A stretch of 23,452 bases of DNA. It comes from a virus. The stretch is from positions 1-23,452 of the IMG/VR virus record IMGVR_UViG_3300030406_003413. The stretch is one strand, 5' to 3'. Shown in pieces: positions 1-7,370 of this stretch (positions are counted from its first letter, which is position 1; every line of letters begins with the position of its first letter). The position numbers and the translations under genes were made by a program. The notes beneath the pieces are model-generated. The model was given only the letters and a program-made list of their open reading frames with translations, was not told the DNA's origin and did no database searches.

Positions 1-308
1 GTGCTAGCAGTAACTTTGATTGCAAAATATAATCTACCTGTTGTTCTTACAGCAGCTGCTGCATCAAAACTTTCATGATGAACTTGATATGCATCTGTAT
101 TATCAGCAGTTCCACCTGCAACAGTAGTAAGAGTTACAGGCATTCTTTGTCCTGTGTTACTAGGAAATAAAGTAAGAGGAACATGCCAGTTATCATTTGC
201 TTTATGCTGATACTGTTCTTTCATGTCCCATATACCTTTTGAGCTAGAACTAGTCTGGGTTCTATATTTAGCTGTTGGGTGCACTAGTCCTCCAATAAAT
301 CTAGACAT
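1..308 (-). CDS. Virion/tail surface protein, 3' end cut by window edge
   Basis: The N-terminal 102 residues are visible; the reading frame runs off the left edge. It begins MSRFIGGLVHPTAKYRTQ and contains the segment KGIWDMKEQYQHKANDNWH at about residues 24-42. I recall this kind of GIW..xEQ..x..xxW element from marine phage tail or tail-fibre proteins. The rest is Thr/Ala-rich and beta-prone. The ATG overlaps the TAA of the upstream gene by one base (TAATG), so it should be translated by re-initiation and is the last visible gene of the late operon. A tail-tip or fibre role is inferred from position and this motif only. Confidence 0.75.
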   Translation of the reverse strand, partial: MSRFIGGLVHPTAKYRTQTSSSSKGIWDMKEQYQHKANDNWHVPLTLFPSNTGQRMPVTLTTVAGGTADNTDAYQVHHESFDAAAAVRTTGRLYFAIKVTAS

Positions 309-667
309 TAGCTTATTTCCTCATAATTTACCATTACTACTAAATCATTATCTGCTGAAGCTAAAATATGCAAGATGTCATTTTCTTCTAAATATATAGC
401 TGTATTCTTATCAATTAATATTAAAGAAGCAGCAGCAGGCACAGATATTCCTTGAAAAATACTTTGAGCAATTCCGCTTTTAGTTAATCTTATAGTTACA
501 TTAGCTGAATTTGTTCCATCAATGTTACCAACAACTACATTATTTACTTTAAATACTTTACCAGAATCAGCTGCATTTGTCAAAACATCAGTTCCTAATG
601 TAGTTAAGGCTGCAGCAACTGATTTTGCTGTTATTGTTGATACTGTTGCTAAATTAGGTGCTGACAT
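308..667 (-). CDS. Small virion structural protein (tail-fibre-associated type)
   Basis: This gene encodes 119 residues with no Cys, rich in Val, Ala, Ile and Asn. The pattern is beta-strand rich: SGKVFKVNNVVVGNIDGTN at about 35-53, a VPAAASLILIDK strand pair near 77-88, IYLEENDILHILAS near 91-104 and a C-terminal NYEEIS. I recall this layout (a hydrophobic beta core, a 'dK..iYLEEgD' element and a terminal YEEIS) from small phage structural proteins next to tail-fibre genes; I cannot name the family. The start is well supported by GGAG 7 nt upstream, inside the 9-bp gap after the preceding gene. The stop overlaps the next ATG by one base. A trimer or fibre-cap role would be speculation. Confidence 0.8.
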   Translation of the reverse strand: MSAPNLATVSTITAKSVAAALTTLGTDVLTNAADSGKVFKVNNVVVGNIDGTNSANVTIRLTKSGIAQSIFQGISVPAAASLILIDKNTAIYLEENDILHILASADNDLVVMVNYEEIS

Positions 668-676
668 ATATTCTCC

Positions 677-1378
677 TTATCCAAATATTGCAGATGCAAT
701 GAATGGGTTAATAAAATTACTTTTAAGATGAGCTCCAGATGCATTTCTTCCTTGATTAAAAACAATTGACTTACTATTAGCACATTTTAATGTTAAATCC
801 CCATCTGCTGTAATTGTTAAATCTGCTTCAGACCCACTAGCATCAGCAGTAAATATACTAGTTTGCCCATTTGCACTAACTAAAAATTGAAGATAGTCAT
901 CTTGAGCAGAACCACCTTGCTCATAGATTGTTAATTTACTAAAAGTGTTATCAAATCCAGCTATAGAAAATATTTTTCCACCTCCAAGACTACTAACAAA
1001 ACTATAGCTATCTTGTACATCATTTGTAACCTGTTGAGTACATGTATTAGTATTATATGTATACGCACTTGTGTTAACGCTGCTTGCAGTAAGCGTGTTA
1101 AATGTAGGATTTGCTGGTAGCTTAAATTGATTCATTACATCAACTTTAGCTTTAACTTCATTAATTTTTTCTTCCAACGATTTAAATGATTCTCCAACTT
1201 TTACTCCATGCCATTGCTGATTGGCTTTTATATATAACTTTAACCCTGAGCCAGTTCTTCTAAATGCTATATCGCCTTCACTGCCTTGTGAATTTATTGG
1301 CTCACCTCTACCAATTGTAGGTATTGTTGATTTACGTGCTTCGTTTACTCTATCAATATTGGTTCTACGTATTGACAT
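677..1378 (-). CDS. Putative tail fibre or surface protein
   Basis: This gene encodes 233 residues. The N-terminal part (about 1-65) is basic and holds a GDIAFRRTGSGLKLYIKAN segment, the sort of short beta-hairpin seen near the base of many phage fibre proteins. A predicted helical heptad stretch follows (SLEEKINEVKAKVDVMNQF, about 67-85), consistent with a trimeric coiled coil. A Ser/Thr/Asn-rich beta region then runs to the end, with a 'GSEADLTITADGDLTLK' segment at about 181-197. This order of anchor, coiled coil and beta shaft is typical of fibres. Its ATG overlaps the stop of the large tail gene by one base (TAATG). Receptor-binding function is inferred from architecture and position. 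Confidence 0.7.
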   Translation of the reverse strand: MSIRRTNIDRVNEARKSTIPTIGRGEPINSQGSEGDIAFRRTGSGLKLYIKANQQWHGVKVGESFKSLEEKINEVKAKVDVMNQFKLPANPTFNTLTASSVNTSAYTYNTNTCTQQVTNDVQDSYSFVSSLGGGKIFSIAGFDNTFSKLTIYEQGGSAQDDYLQFLVSANGQTSIFTADASGSEADLTITADGDLTLKCANSKSIVFNQGRNASGAHLKSNFINPFIASAIFG

Positions 1379-4300
1379 TATTTAACTCTTTTAGGTCTAA
1401 ACACTATGGTAATATCATTAATTTCAAAGTCTGTTGCTATTCCGCCTACCATATATTTAGTTGTAGTGTCATGAGTGTTGCCATAGCCTTTATCAGTTAA
1501 AGCTGTTTTTAAAGTAACCACTTTCGTTGTACCATTGTATTGTGTGCCATTGCTTGAATTTTCTATAAGTCTTGTGTTGTATCGAGCATTGCCTGCATAT
1601 ATGTTTATATTATAATCATTATATGCACCATCAGTGCCACTTGCCCCACTAGCTAATTTTAAAGTAGTTGTGCTAGCACTTCCTGACTGACAGGTGCCAG
1701 AATGTGCTTGAATTGAATCAAAACTTAATTGTATACTTTTAACATTATTAATTGATGATGTGGGTTTTAATTCTGCAACTTGCCATACACCATCACTATT
1801 TTTAAATCCTGTTGACGTAGCATTGCTTGAAAAACTATCAACATTATAGTTTGTGCTTTTTGAGCTACTAAAATCTGTAAATGAATTGCTTCCATCAGTT
1901 GCAAATTGCATTTTTACTCCTGAATGTCCCGTAGATTTGTATGTAACGTAAACTTTATATATTTTCTTGTTAACAGCTGGACTTCCAAAGTCTATATCTT
2001 TGCTTTTCCATAATACAGCACTTCCAAAAGAATTTCCTTCCCCAGCATCATTACTCCATTGATAAAAATTTAATTTATCTGAATCTCCTTCATCTACGTA
2101 TCCTACAATCATATTGCCTTCAGAATCATTAATAATGTTTGTATAAAAATTTTGCCCACTCTCACTAAATGGAAATAAATCTCCATAATAAGCATGTTGA
2201 TATGATTGTAATTCTAAATCATATATATACCAAACAGTTAAAGCCCCAAGACCAATTTGTGGCGTAAATATCACTCTGTTTGTGTATTTGTCAAATCCAA
2301 TAATAGCTGTTGTTAATGACGTAACAGGAAATGAACTGTCACGTAAATTACGTGTTAAATTTGTTATTTGTTGGCCATTAAAAAACCAAAGACCTGATTC
2401 ATTAAGCCAAGCAATTCCTAAATTTGTTTTTACTACTTGAGATGGTTTGTCGACACCTGCATTTGGATACTCTGATTCCAAAACTTCTGAATCACCTGAT
2501 GTATTAATTATATATACTGTGTCTCTTTTATATTGAAGCAATCTATCACCAAATGATTTAAGTGCTGTAATTCTATCTCCATCACCAACAGCTACATCAA
2601 TAAAGTTTGTTTCTGGAAACGTATCAAACTTGTTTACAGGGCTTCTAAGCATTCTGTCAGGGTAAGTCCTGCCCCCTTGTCTAATATTGCCTATATAGAC
2701 CCTTCTGCCAACAACCTCAGACACTTTATACTGTGCATCAATAATTGTTTGCTCTGTAAATAAATTTTCTGATAAATATGTATCAATGGGTTTTATTGTT
2801 AAGGTTGTTCCATCAGTTACTGTTGAAATTGCATGTGTTGCAGGTTGCTCAAGTATTAGCTCTGAATCTCCTGCTGCAAATATTGTATATGTTCCTTTGT
2901 TTAAATTAACCTCAGCAAACAATCTAAATTCTTTTGAAGCATCATCTTCAGTGACATCTTTCATGTATATTTTAAAACCATTAATCCTTGCATTCCATGA
3001 TTTTTCATCTGTTCCAAAATTGTATACAGACTTAATTACACACTTAGGTGCAACTGTAAAGTTTGTCCAGTCAACTGTTGCTGTTGGGCTCAACTCTTCA
3101 ATTTTAAATACTTGAGTATCATCTGCGTGAGTTGCTATTGCAGTATTATTAAATTGTCTTACACAACCTGTCAAATTATTACTTGAAACTGCTCCAACCT
3201 TTAATTGTTCTGTTCCAAGCATAATAATATCTCCAGCTGAAAAAGCGGTGCCATCATCTACTGGCACAGTAACTGGGTCTGTAGAATTATCAATTCCAGA
3301 AGTCAATAAATTAGAGGCTCCAGAAGACTGAGTTACTGCTGTGATTTTATGTCCTTGAGTTAATAAAGACTCTTGAACTTCTTGCCCTGGACCATCATAT
3401 GTAAATGACATTGCAAAGTTCCATTTACGTTTTAAGTCTTCATTAATATTATTTTCACCTTTTACAGATACAACTCCAAGCAATTGCTGTATTGCCATTG
3501 TTCCTGCAGAAGAACCTGTGCTTTCTGAATTAGCGTCTGTAAAAAAGAAATTATTTGTATCTATAGCTGATGCTAATTTTATTCCATTGTACGAAGTGAC
3601 TCCTGTTTGACCAGATATATGTACAAAATACGTACCAGATGAAGGTAGTTCCCCACCTGAGCCTTGTGTAATTTTTACTGTATTAGGAACTGTATGTGCA
3701 GCTATGGCTGTTGCATTTTCCTGTTTTGCTGCAAGATTAAAATCTACTGCTGCTTGCGAGCTTCCTTCAATAACAATATCAAAAGTTGCAGAATCTACAG
3801 ATTTAATTTCATGTTCTCCTGCAAGTGTTGATATATCGCTTCTTGTTCCAGAAATAATAATTGTTTCACCATCAGATAGCCCATGATTTTCTTTCGTTGT
3901 TATAGTTATTGTATCATTACTTACAGCACTTACATGTATAATGCCAATACTTGGAGGAGACTCTCCAAACTCAAGCACAACCTTTTCAGATTCTGCTGGA
4001 TAATTAGCTGTAGCTCCTTCAATTATATCATATACTCTTAATGATTGTATGCCTGCACTATTAGCAAGCGTTCCTGTTGTTCCGTCTGATTTACGTGTAT
4101 TGTTTGGAGGTTGTGGAGTTTGTACGTCATCAGTCCATGCATTTACAGAGTTTGATGTTTCACATTCAAATAATCTATCTGCTTTTATATGTCCAAAGTA
4201 TTTAGGAACATTAACAAAAAATATATTAGTATTATCTGTATGATTTGCTATTCTAGTATTAGCAAAACCTCTAATTACTTTTACTGATGTTCCTCCCGAA

Positions 4301-4914
4301 ACTCCTGTAGCGACATACATAATTTCTTGGTCTATTTGTATAATTGAACCTGTAGCTAAAGTAACATTTCCCCCTGCCCCATTATCAATATTAATTAATA
4401 TATCATTTTTAGTTATTGCTCCAACTGTATCTATAGCAGTATCAGTAACTTCAAAGTTTGAATCACATACTCTTAATGCTCCATCAACATTATAATATTC
4501 AGGCTTTACAGTCTGAGTTCTTGAACCTAATGTAAATTGATTATCTCTGAAGTCTGCACTACCATCTTTATTAGGGTCATAAATATCAATTTCATTTGCA
4601 TCATTAATAACAATATAATCTGTGTCAATTTCAACTGGAGGTGTGTCCATATTGTAATCATGTGAAAATGAAAATAATCCAAATCCTTTAGAGAAGCCAC
4701 CTGTTGACGGTGTGTTATTTATTGCTCCTATTGCATGATTATTAATACCTGTCTTGTCATACAAATTTTTAGCATCACCTTCCTTAACAAGTCTTCCAGG
4801 ATTTCTTACAGACAGTGCTGCAAATGCATTTTGATTATCACCAATATCTCTTGGGTCAAATTTAGTATTTGTGCCCCCTTCAAATCTTAATATTTTGTAT
4901 TCTTGTTTTGCCAT
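1378..4914 (-). CDS. Large tail protein, nozzle/tail-tube-B-like
   Basis: At 1178 residues this is the largest protein in the window. The N-terminus (MAKQEYKILRFEGGTNTKFD) and the central block at about 773-850 resemble podovirus tail nozzle/stabilisation proteins that I recall. Key elements of that block are a VGDGDRITALKSFGDRLL segment, YKRDTVYIIN and GIAWLNESGLWFFNGQQ. The C-terminal part is beta-rich with VTYKSTG and FATDGS stretches. The protein carries repeats: two copies of an IIxxxxExMxV..VxRxFxxTxIAxHxDxTxxF beta unit at about 180-233 and 550-604, and an Ig-like 'HGLSDGE..ISGT' unit at about 326-395 related to one in the adaptor at 7745-8368. There is no SD; it starts right after the TAA of a 50-codon gene (TAAATG), so coupling is likely. 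Exact tail position is inferred. Confidence 0.75.
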   Translation of the reverse strand: MAKQEYKILRFEGGTNTKFDPRDIGDNQNAFAALSVRNPGRLVKEGDAKNLYDKTGINNHAIGAINNTPSTGGFSKGFGLFSFSHDYNMDTPPVEIDTDYIVINDANEIDIYDPNKDGSADFRDNQFTLGSRTQTVKPEYYNVDGALRVCDSNFEVTDTAIDTVGAITKNDILINIDNGAGGNVTLATGSIIQIDQEIMYVATGVSGGTSVKVIRGFANTRIANHTDNTNIFFVNVPKYFGHIKADRLFECETSNSVNAWTDDVQTPQPPNNTRKSDGTTGTLANSAGIQSLRVYDIIEGATANYPAESEKVVLEFGESPPSIGIIHVSAVSNDTITITTKENHGLSDGETIIISGTRSDISTLAGEHEIKSVDSATFDIVIEGSSQAAVDFNLAAKQENATAIAAHTVPNTVKITQGSGGELPSSGTYFVHISGQTGVTSYNGIKLASAIDTNNFFFTDANSESTGSSAGTMAIQQLLGVVSVKGENNINEDLKRKWNFAMSFTYDGPGQEVQESLLTQGHKITAVTQSSGASNLLTSGIDNSTDPVTVPVDDGTAFSAGDIIMLGTEQLKVGAVSSNNLTGCVRQFNNTAIATHADDTQVFKIEELSPTATVDWTNFTVAPKCVIKSVYNFGTDEKSWNARINGFKIYMKDVTEDDASKEFRLFAEVNLNKGTYTIFAAGDSELILEQPATHAISTVTDGTTLTIKPIDTYLSENLFTEQTIIDAQYKVSEVVGRRVYIGNIRQGGRTYPDRMLRSPVNKFDTFPETNFIDVAVGDGDRITALKSFGDRLLQYKRDTVYIINTSGDSEVLESEYPNAGVDKPSQVVKTNLGIAWLNESGLWFFNGQQITNLTRNLRDSSFPVTSLTTAIIGFDKYTNRVIFTPQIGLGALTVWYIYDLELQSYQHAYYGDLFPFSESGQNFYTNIINDSEGNMIVGYVDEGDSDKLNFYQWSNDAGEGNSFGSAVLWKSKDIDFGSPAVNKKIYKVYVTYKSTGHSGVKMQFATDGSNSFTDFSSSKSTNYNVDSFSSNATSTGFKNSDGVWQVAELKPTSSINNVKSIQLSFDSIQAHSGTCQSGSASTTTLKLASGASGTDGAYNDYNINIYAGNARYNTRLIENSSNGTQYNGTTKVVTLKTALTDKGYGNTHDTTTKYMVGGIATDFEINDITIVFRPKRVK

Positions 4915-5067
4915 TTACATTAATTTATTTTTGCAAATGTCCCATACTTTATCATCTAATTTATTTTTTGATGAAGCTACTAAATAGTCTCCAACTTTAA
5001 CAAAAACTTCTTTCAGCACTTTTTCGCTAAACAAGTTTTTTACTATGATTGCTACTACATTCTTCAT
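4915..5067 (-). CDS. Small hypothetical protein (50 aa)
   Basis: This short gene is missed by length cut-offs. It encodes 50 residues starting MKNVVAIIVKNLFSEKVLKE and ending VWDICKNKLM. An amphipathic/hydrophobic N-terminal helix (VVAIIVKNLF) is followed by a Lys-rich tail. Context supports translation: an AAGGAGAAAG ribosome binding site precedes its ATG, the ATG shares four bases with the upstream stop (ATGA), and its TAA abuts the next ATG. I do not recognise a family. The helix is too short and charged for a confident membrane span. Confidence 0.7.
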   Translation of the reverse strand: MKNVVAIIVKNLFSEKVLKEVFVKVGDYLVASSKNKLDDKVWDICKNKLM

Positions 5068-5300
5068 TCTTTCTCCTTGATTGGTTTCTTACATTTCTCA
5101 CATTCCACAAAATCTCTCTTTGGGTGTGAGTCTTTAATTAAAAATTCTATTAACCTACCATGCTGAAGCAAAGTGGTTTCTATGCTATCAACTTTTACAT
5201 CAAGCTCATTAGGCTTTTCAACGTAATCTAAGATTTTACTTATCTTAAATTTTTTTGCAACAAGCTGAATTACTTTATCTATCACTATCTTCTGCAACAT
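5064..5300 (-). CDS. Hypothetical protein with helical region and CxxC tail
   Basis: This gene encodes 78 residues. The N-terminal half (VIDKVIQLVAKKFKISKILDYV) is a basic amphipathic helix. The middle (ELDVKVDSIETTLLQHGRLIEFLI) has heptad-like spacing suggesting a short coiled coil. The C-terminus holds ECEKCKKPIKEKE, a single CxxC that could bind metal in a dimer or form a disulfide. It overlaps the preceding 45-residue gene by 26 bases and the following 50-residue gene by four. I recall similar small proteins near tail genes of uncultured marine phages but cannot give a function. Confidence 0.75.
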   Translation of the reverse strand: MLQKIVIDKVIQLVAKKFKISKILDYVEKPNELDVKVDSIETTLLQHGRLIEFLIKDSHPKRDFVECEKCKKPIKEKE

Positions 5301-5412
5301 CTTTACTTATAATATGTTCATGATTAATCATGCAATGACTTGGACATGGATTTTTACTTTCATAGTTTTCAAGAAATATACCTAGCCCTACAGCCATCAT
5401 AATCATAATCAC
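5275..5412 (-). CDS. Tiny protein with hydrophobic N-terminus and Cys/His cluster (45 aa)
   Basis: The most likely start is GTG at 5412, with GGGG just upstream; in-frame ATGs at 5406 and 5400 are alternatives. It gives 45 residues: a short hydrophobic segment (MIMIMMAVGLGIFL) followed by NPCPSHCMINHEHII and an acidic tail. The Cys23, His26, Cys27, His31, His33 cluster could bind a metal ion. Its end overlaps the next gene by 26 bases. The segment is short for a transmembrane helix, so a membrane anchor or signal-like role is only possible. The coding call rests on codon continuity, the tightly packed operon and my recollection of CPSHC..NHEH-type peptides in marine phages. Confidence 0.6.
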   Translation of the reverse strand: MIMIMMAVGLGIFLENYESKNPCPSHCMINHEHIISKDVAEDSDR

Positions 5413-5421
5413 GTCCCCATA

Positions 5422-5784
5422 CTATCTTTCCTCCCACTTACTTAAATCAAGCATCTGTAATGGCCTTTCAATTACGTGGTCTTTCAGCTTATCATTCTGT
5501 ATTTGTATCTTTGTACCACCTTTGACATAAGGCTTTCCTTCTGCCATTCCTATATCATACGCAAAAAATGTTGTCTTCCATATTCCTACTCGTATACATC
5601 GTGCTGGTCTACCATCAAGAACAACAACATCATCCGTATTTAAATCTTTCCCCATGAAGACCTTTAAGCCTTCAACCACAGTTTCTATTGTGGATTTAAA
5701 TAATAAAAGAGCAACTCCAGATACAAATAACCATACCCAGTTCCCTAAGATACCTTCCGCTTGTTTTTGTAATTGCTCTTCCAT
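5422..5784 (-). CDS. Single-TM protein with MscS-like beta domain
   Basis: This gene encodes 120 residues. One hydrophobic helix lies at about 14-30 (NWVWLFVSGVALLLF), followed by an amphipathic helix (KSTIETVVEGLKVFMG) and a beta domain at about 48-107. Its pattern matches the pore-helix/beta-domain junction of the small mechanosensitive channel family: TDDVVVLDGRPARCIRVGIW (entry strands), TTFFAYDI (the 'T.l.t.dG' strand) and KIQIQNDKLKDHVIERP (the 'v.IPNs.l....i.N' strand). MscS normally has three TM helices and about 280 residues, so this is a minimal version. It lies 2 bp after a metallophosphoesterase gene. It may act in the inner membrane as a holin-like or pressure-related factor; that is inference. 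Domain assignment is by eye. Confidence 0.75.
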   Translation of the reverse strand: MEEQLQKQAEGILGNWVWLFVSGVALLLFKSTIETVVEGLKVFMGKDLNTDDVVVLDGRPARCIRVGIWKTTFFAYDIGMAEGKPYVKGGTKIQIQNDKLKDHVIERPLQMLDLSKWEER

Positions 5785-5786
5785 AA

Positions 5787-6563
5787 TTATCCATTTATTA
5801 GTTCACCCCACAATGATGTTCTACCTTGAATTATCTGTATAACATGTACTGTAAAATGACCCCTAGTGTAAAAATCAACGATGGCGAATGCATGTGACCA
5901 GTTAATACGTCTGCCTCCAAGCCACTCATTCTCTTCATCGCTCATGTCTTTCAAACAACCAATGCTCCATGCTGACTTGGGTCCATCTATGTGAGTCATT
6001 GACGACTGTTGGATATCGTGATGATGACCATACATTACATTCGCTCCCAGTCGTATTAGATGATTCCTTGTATGATGAACACCCGCAAAGTGATGGCCAT
6101 GGTAAAAGTGTAGCTTTCCAATCTTTAAATACTTTCCAGCCTTGTAATATTTGTATCCTCTTTCTTTTAATTTTACGCATTCGTTAAACCTATATTGTGT
6201 TAAGTATGGGTTTTCATTAACAAACTTGTTCATCCAGTCGTCATGATTACCCTCAATCATATATTTTTCTTTGCAGTTTGCTTTATCTAAAGACTCATCA
6301 ATTAAGTCCATTCCTGCATTTACATCTTTTACGTCTTTGTCAATAAAAGGCAACTGATATTCTAATGGTGGCCTTTTTTTCTTTGCCCATTGCCAGTGAG
6401 AGCATCCATGCCATTCACCAACATCGCCTATGTCTATGTATGCATCAGGCTTTACTATTTCTATTGCTTTCCTAACTACGCTTATTGCTTTTTTATCCGC
6501 TAGTGGAAAGTGTTTATCTGGTGTGACGAATACTCGTTTTACAACACCTTTATCTTTTTTCAT
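5787..6563 (-). CDS. Calcineurin-like metallophosphoesterase
   Basis: This gene encodes 258 residues with the full set of calcineurin-like phosphoesterase motifs in order: D16-x-H18 (PDKHFP), G46-D47 (YIDIGDVGEW), G-N-H-D at 105-108 (IEGNHDDW), H155-G-H157 (FYHGHH) and G-H-x-H at 179-182 (YGHHHD). These residues hold the two-metal site of the family, so the protein is probably catalytically active on a phosphoester. The substrate (DNA ends, nucleotides, cyclic nucleotides, protein) cannot be told. It lies in the late operon between a one-TM protein and an MscS-like protein, where a structural gene would be expected. The start ATG follows the upstream stop by 6 bp. Confidence 0.92.
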   Translation of the reverse strand: MKKDKGVVKRVFVTPDKHFPLADKKAISVVRKAIEIVKPDAYIDIGDVGEWHGCSHWQWAKKKRPPLEYQLPFIDKDVKDVNAGMDLIDESLDKANCKEKYMIEGNHDDWMNKFVNENPYLTQYRFNECVKLKERGYKYYKAGKYLKIGKLHFYHGHHFAGVHHTRNHLIRLGANVMYGHHHDIQQSSMTHIDGPKSAWSIGCLKDMSDEENEWLGGRRINWSHAFAIVDFYTRGHFTVHVIQIIQGRTSLWGELING

Positions 6564-6569
6564 ATAAAC

Positions 6570-6719
6570 CTATTTTTTAAGTTCGTTTTTTATCTTTACA
6601 CAGATGTATACAAATGATGCAAGTCCAACCAGTACTCTAACCGTAACTGGAAGCCATTCAATCCAGGTAACACTTATACCTGTGACTGCAACTAAATTTG
6701 TTTTCATTGTTTCTACCAT
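6570..6719 (-). CDS. Small single-TM protein, holin candidate (49 aa)
   Basis: This 49-residue gene begins MVETMKTNLVAVTG; an internal ATG at 6707 is an alternative start. A hydrophobic stretch at about 22-42 (WLPVTVRVLVGLASFVYIC) is followed by a basic tail (VKIKNELKK). A single span with a positive C-terminus is common among small phage holins or spanin-like accessory proteins. Its start overlaps the end of the upstream gene by 7 bases and its stop is 6 bp before the metallophosphoesterase. No close family is recognised. Since the endolysin is about 10 kb upstream in the same operon, a holin role is only a suggestion. Confidence 0.65.
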   Translation of the reverse strand: MVETMKTNLVAVTGISVTWIEWLPVTVRVLVGLASFVYICVKIKNELKK

Positions 6720-7000
6720 TTAACTCTATTAGCCCAATATGCTGCAGACATTTTGCCTTTAGCGATGTTTTTTGCATGTCTTGCTTTGAATGACTTGCGT
6801 CTATTTTTTTGTTTCTGTGATTCGCCTTTTTTAGGCTTACCTGCTGTCTTTACTCCTTGCTGACCAAATCGTATTGTTTTAATTTTATCACCTTCTTTTG
6901 CTACAACAATATGTGATTTTTTTGGATGTCCAGGAGTACGCTTAGGCTTGTTATAGCCTGATACTCCAGCACGTCTTAATCTTGCATCTTTTTTTTGCAT
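6713..7000 (-). CDS. Highly basic small protein (95 aa)
   Basis: This gene encodes 95 residues, very rich in Lys and Arg. It carries the elements KRTPGHPKKSHIVVAKEGDK, IRFGQQGVKTAGKPKKGES and a C-terminal KSFKARHAKNIAKGKMSAAY block ending WANRVKW. I recall near-identical blocks in many uncultured marine phage genomes, always as a hypothetical protein. The 'IRFG.QG' strand pair suggests a small folded core with basic tails. Basic charge and the location among structural genes suggest a nucleic-acid-binding or virion-internal role, but this is inference. The ATG overlaps the preceding TAA by one base. Confidence 0.85.
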   Translation of the reverse strand: MQKKDARLRRAGVSGYNKPKRTPGHPKKSHIVVAKEGDKIKTIRFGQQGVKTAGKPKKGESQKQKNRRKSFKARHAKNIAKGKMSAAYWANRVKW

Positions 7001-7245
7001 TAACGATTTCTCATCTTTGATAATACAGCCTTACCATATTTTGCATGTGTCTTGCCAGATTTTGTAGCTTTACGCTTCTTTCTGTTTTCAGAAGCTTTTT
7101 GTGCTGGTGTAAGACTTTCTCTTACAGACTTAGGTAAATATCTACCACGCTCTGATTTAGGTTTACGTCTATCTTTTGCACTGACATAATCCCAATCTTC
7201 ACTAGTCCATTTATTTAAAGATTTTTGTGATTTTTTAAGAGCCAT
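7000..7245 (-). CDS. Highly basic small protein (81 aa)
   Basis: This gene encodes 81 residues with more than a quarter Lys/Arg. The N-terminus has a WTSEDWDYVSAKDRRKPKSE segment with a conserved-looking 'dWdyi' helix. The rest is RGRYLPKSVRESLTPAQKAS followed by a Lys/Arg-rich tail. It resembles the 'YLP.aar.aLt..e..a...kK' segment I recall from small DNA-associated phage and giant-virus proteins, but I cannot confirm the family. It is coupled on both sides by one-base TAATG overlaps, which suggests production in ratio with its basic neighbours. Confidence 0.85.
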   Translation of the reverse strand: MALKKSQKSLNKWTSEDWDYVSAKDRRKPKSERGRYLPKSVRESLTPAQKASENRKKRKATKSGKTHAKYGKAVLSKMRNR

Positions 7246-7370
7246 TACTGTATACGTGAACTACGCTCTCTTGCATCATTTTGACGCAATGCTTTGAAAT
7301 CAGCTCCTGTAATTTTGTTGAAAGGTGCTGCAGCTTTTGCAATCTTTTTTTGTTTCTTTGAAAGTTTCAC
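7245..7370 (-). CDS. Very small basic protein (41 aa), GTG start
   Basis: A 41-residue frame starts at GTG 7370 (the GTG shares four bases with the upstream TGA: GTGA) and ends in a TAA that shares its last base with the next ATG. The product begins MKLSKKQKKIAKAAAPFNKI and ends GADFKALRQNDARERSSRIQ. Its ITGADFKALR element, a helical basic peptide, is seen in small marine phage proteins as I recall. Perfect fitting between both neighbours with no spare bases is the main evidence that it is a real gene; otherwise there would be a 120-bp gap in a gapless operon. Confidence 0.75.
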   Translation of the reverse strand: MKLSKKQKKIAKAAAPFNKITGADFKALRQNDARERSSRIQ

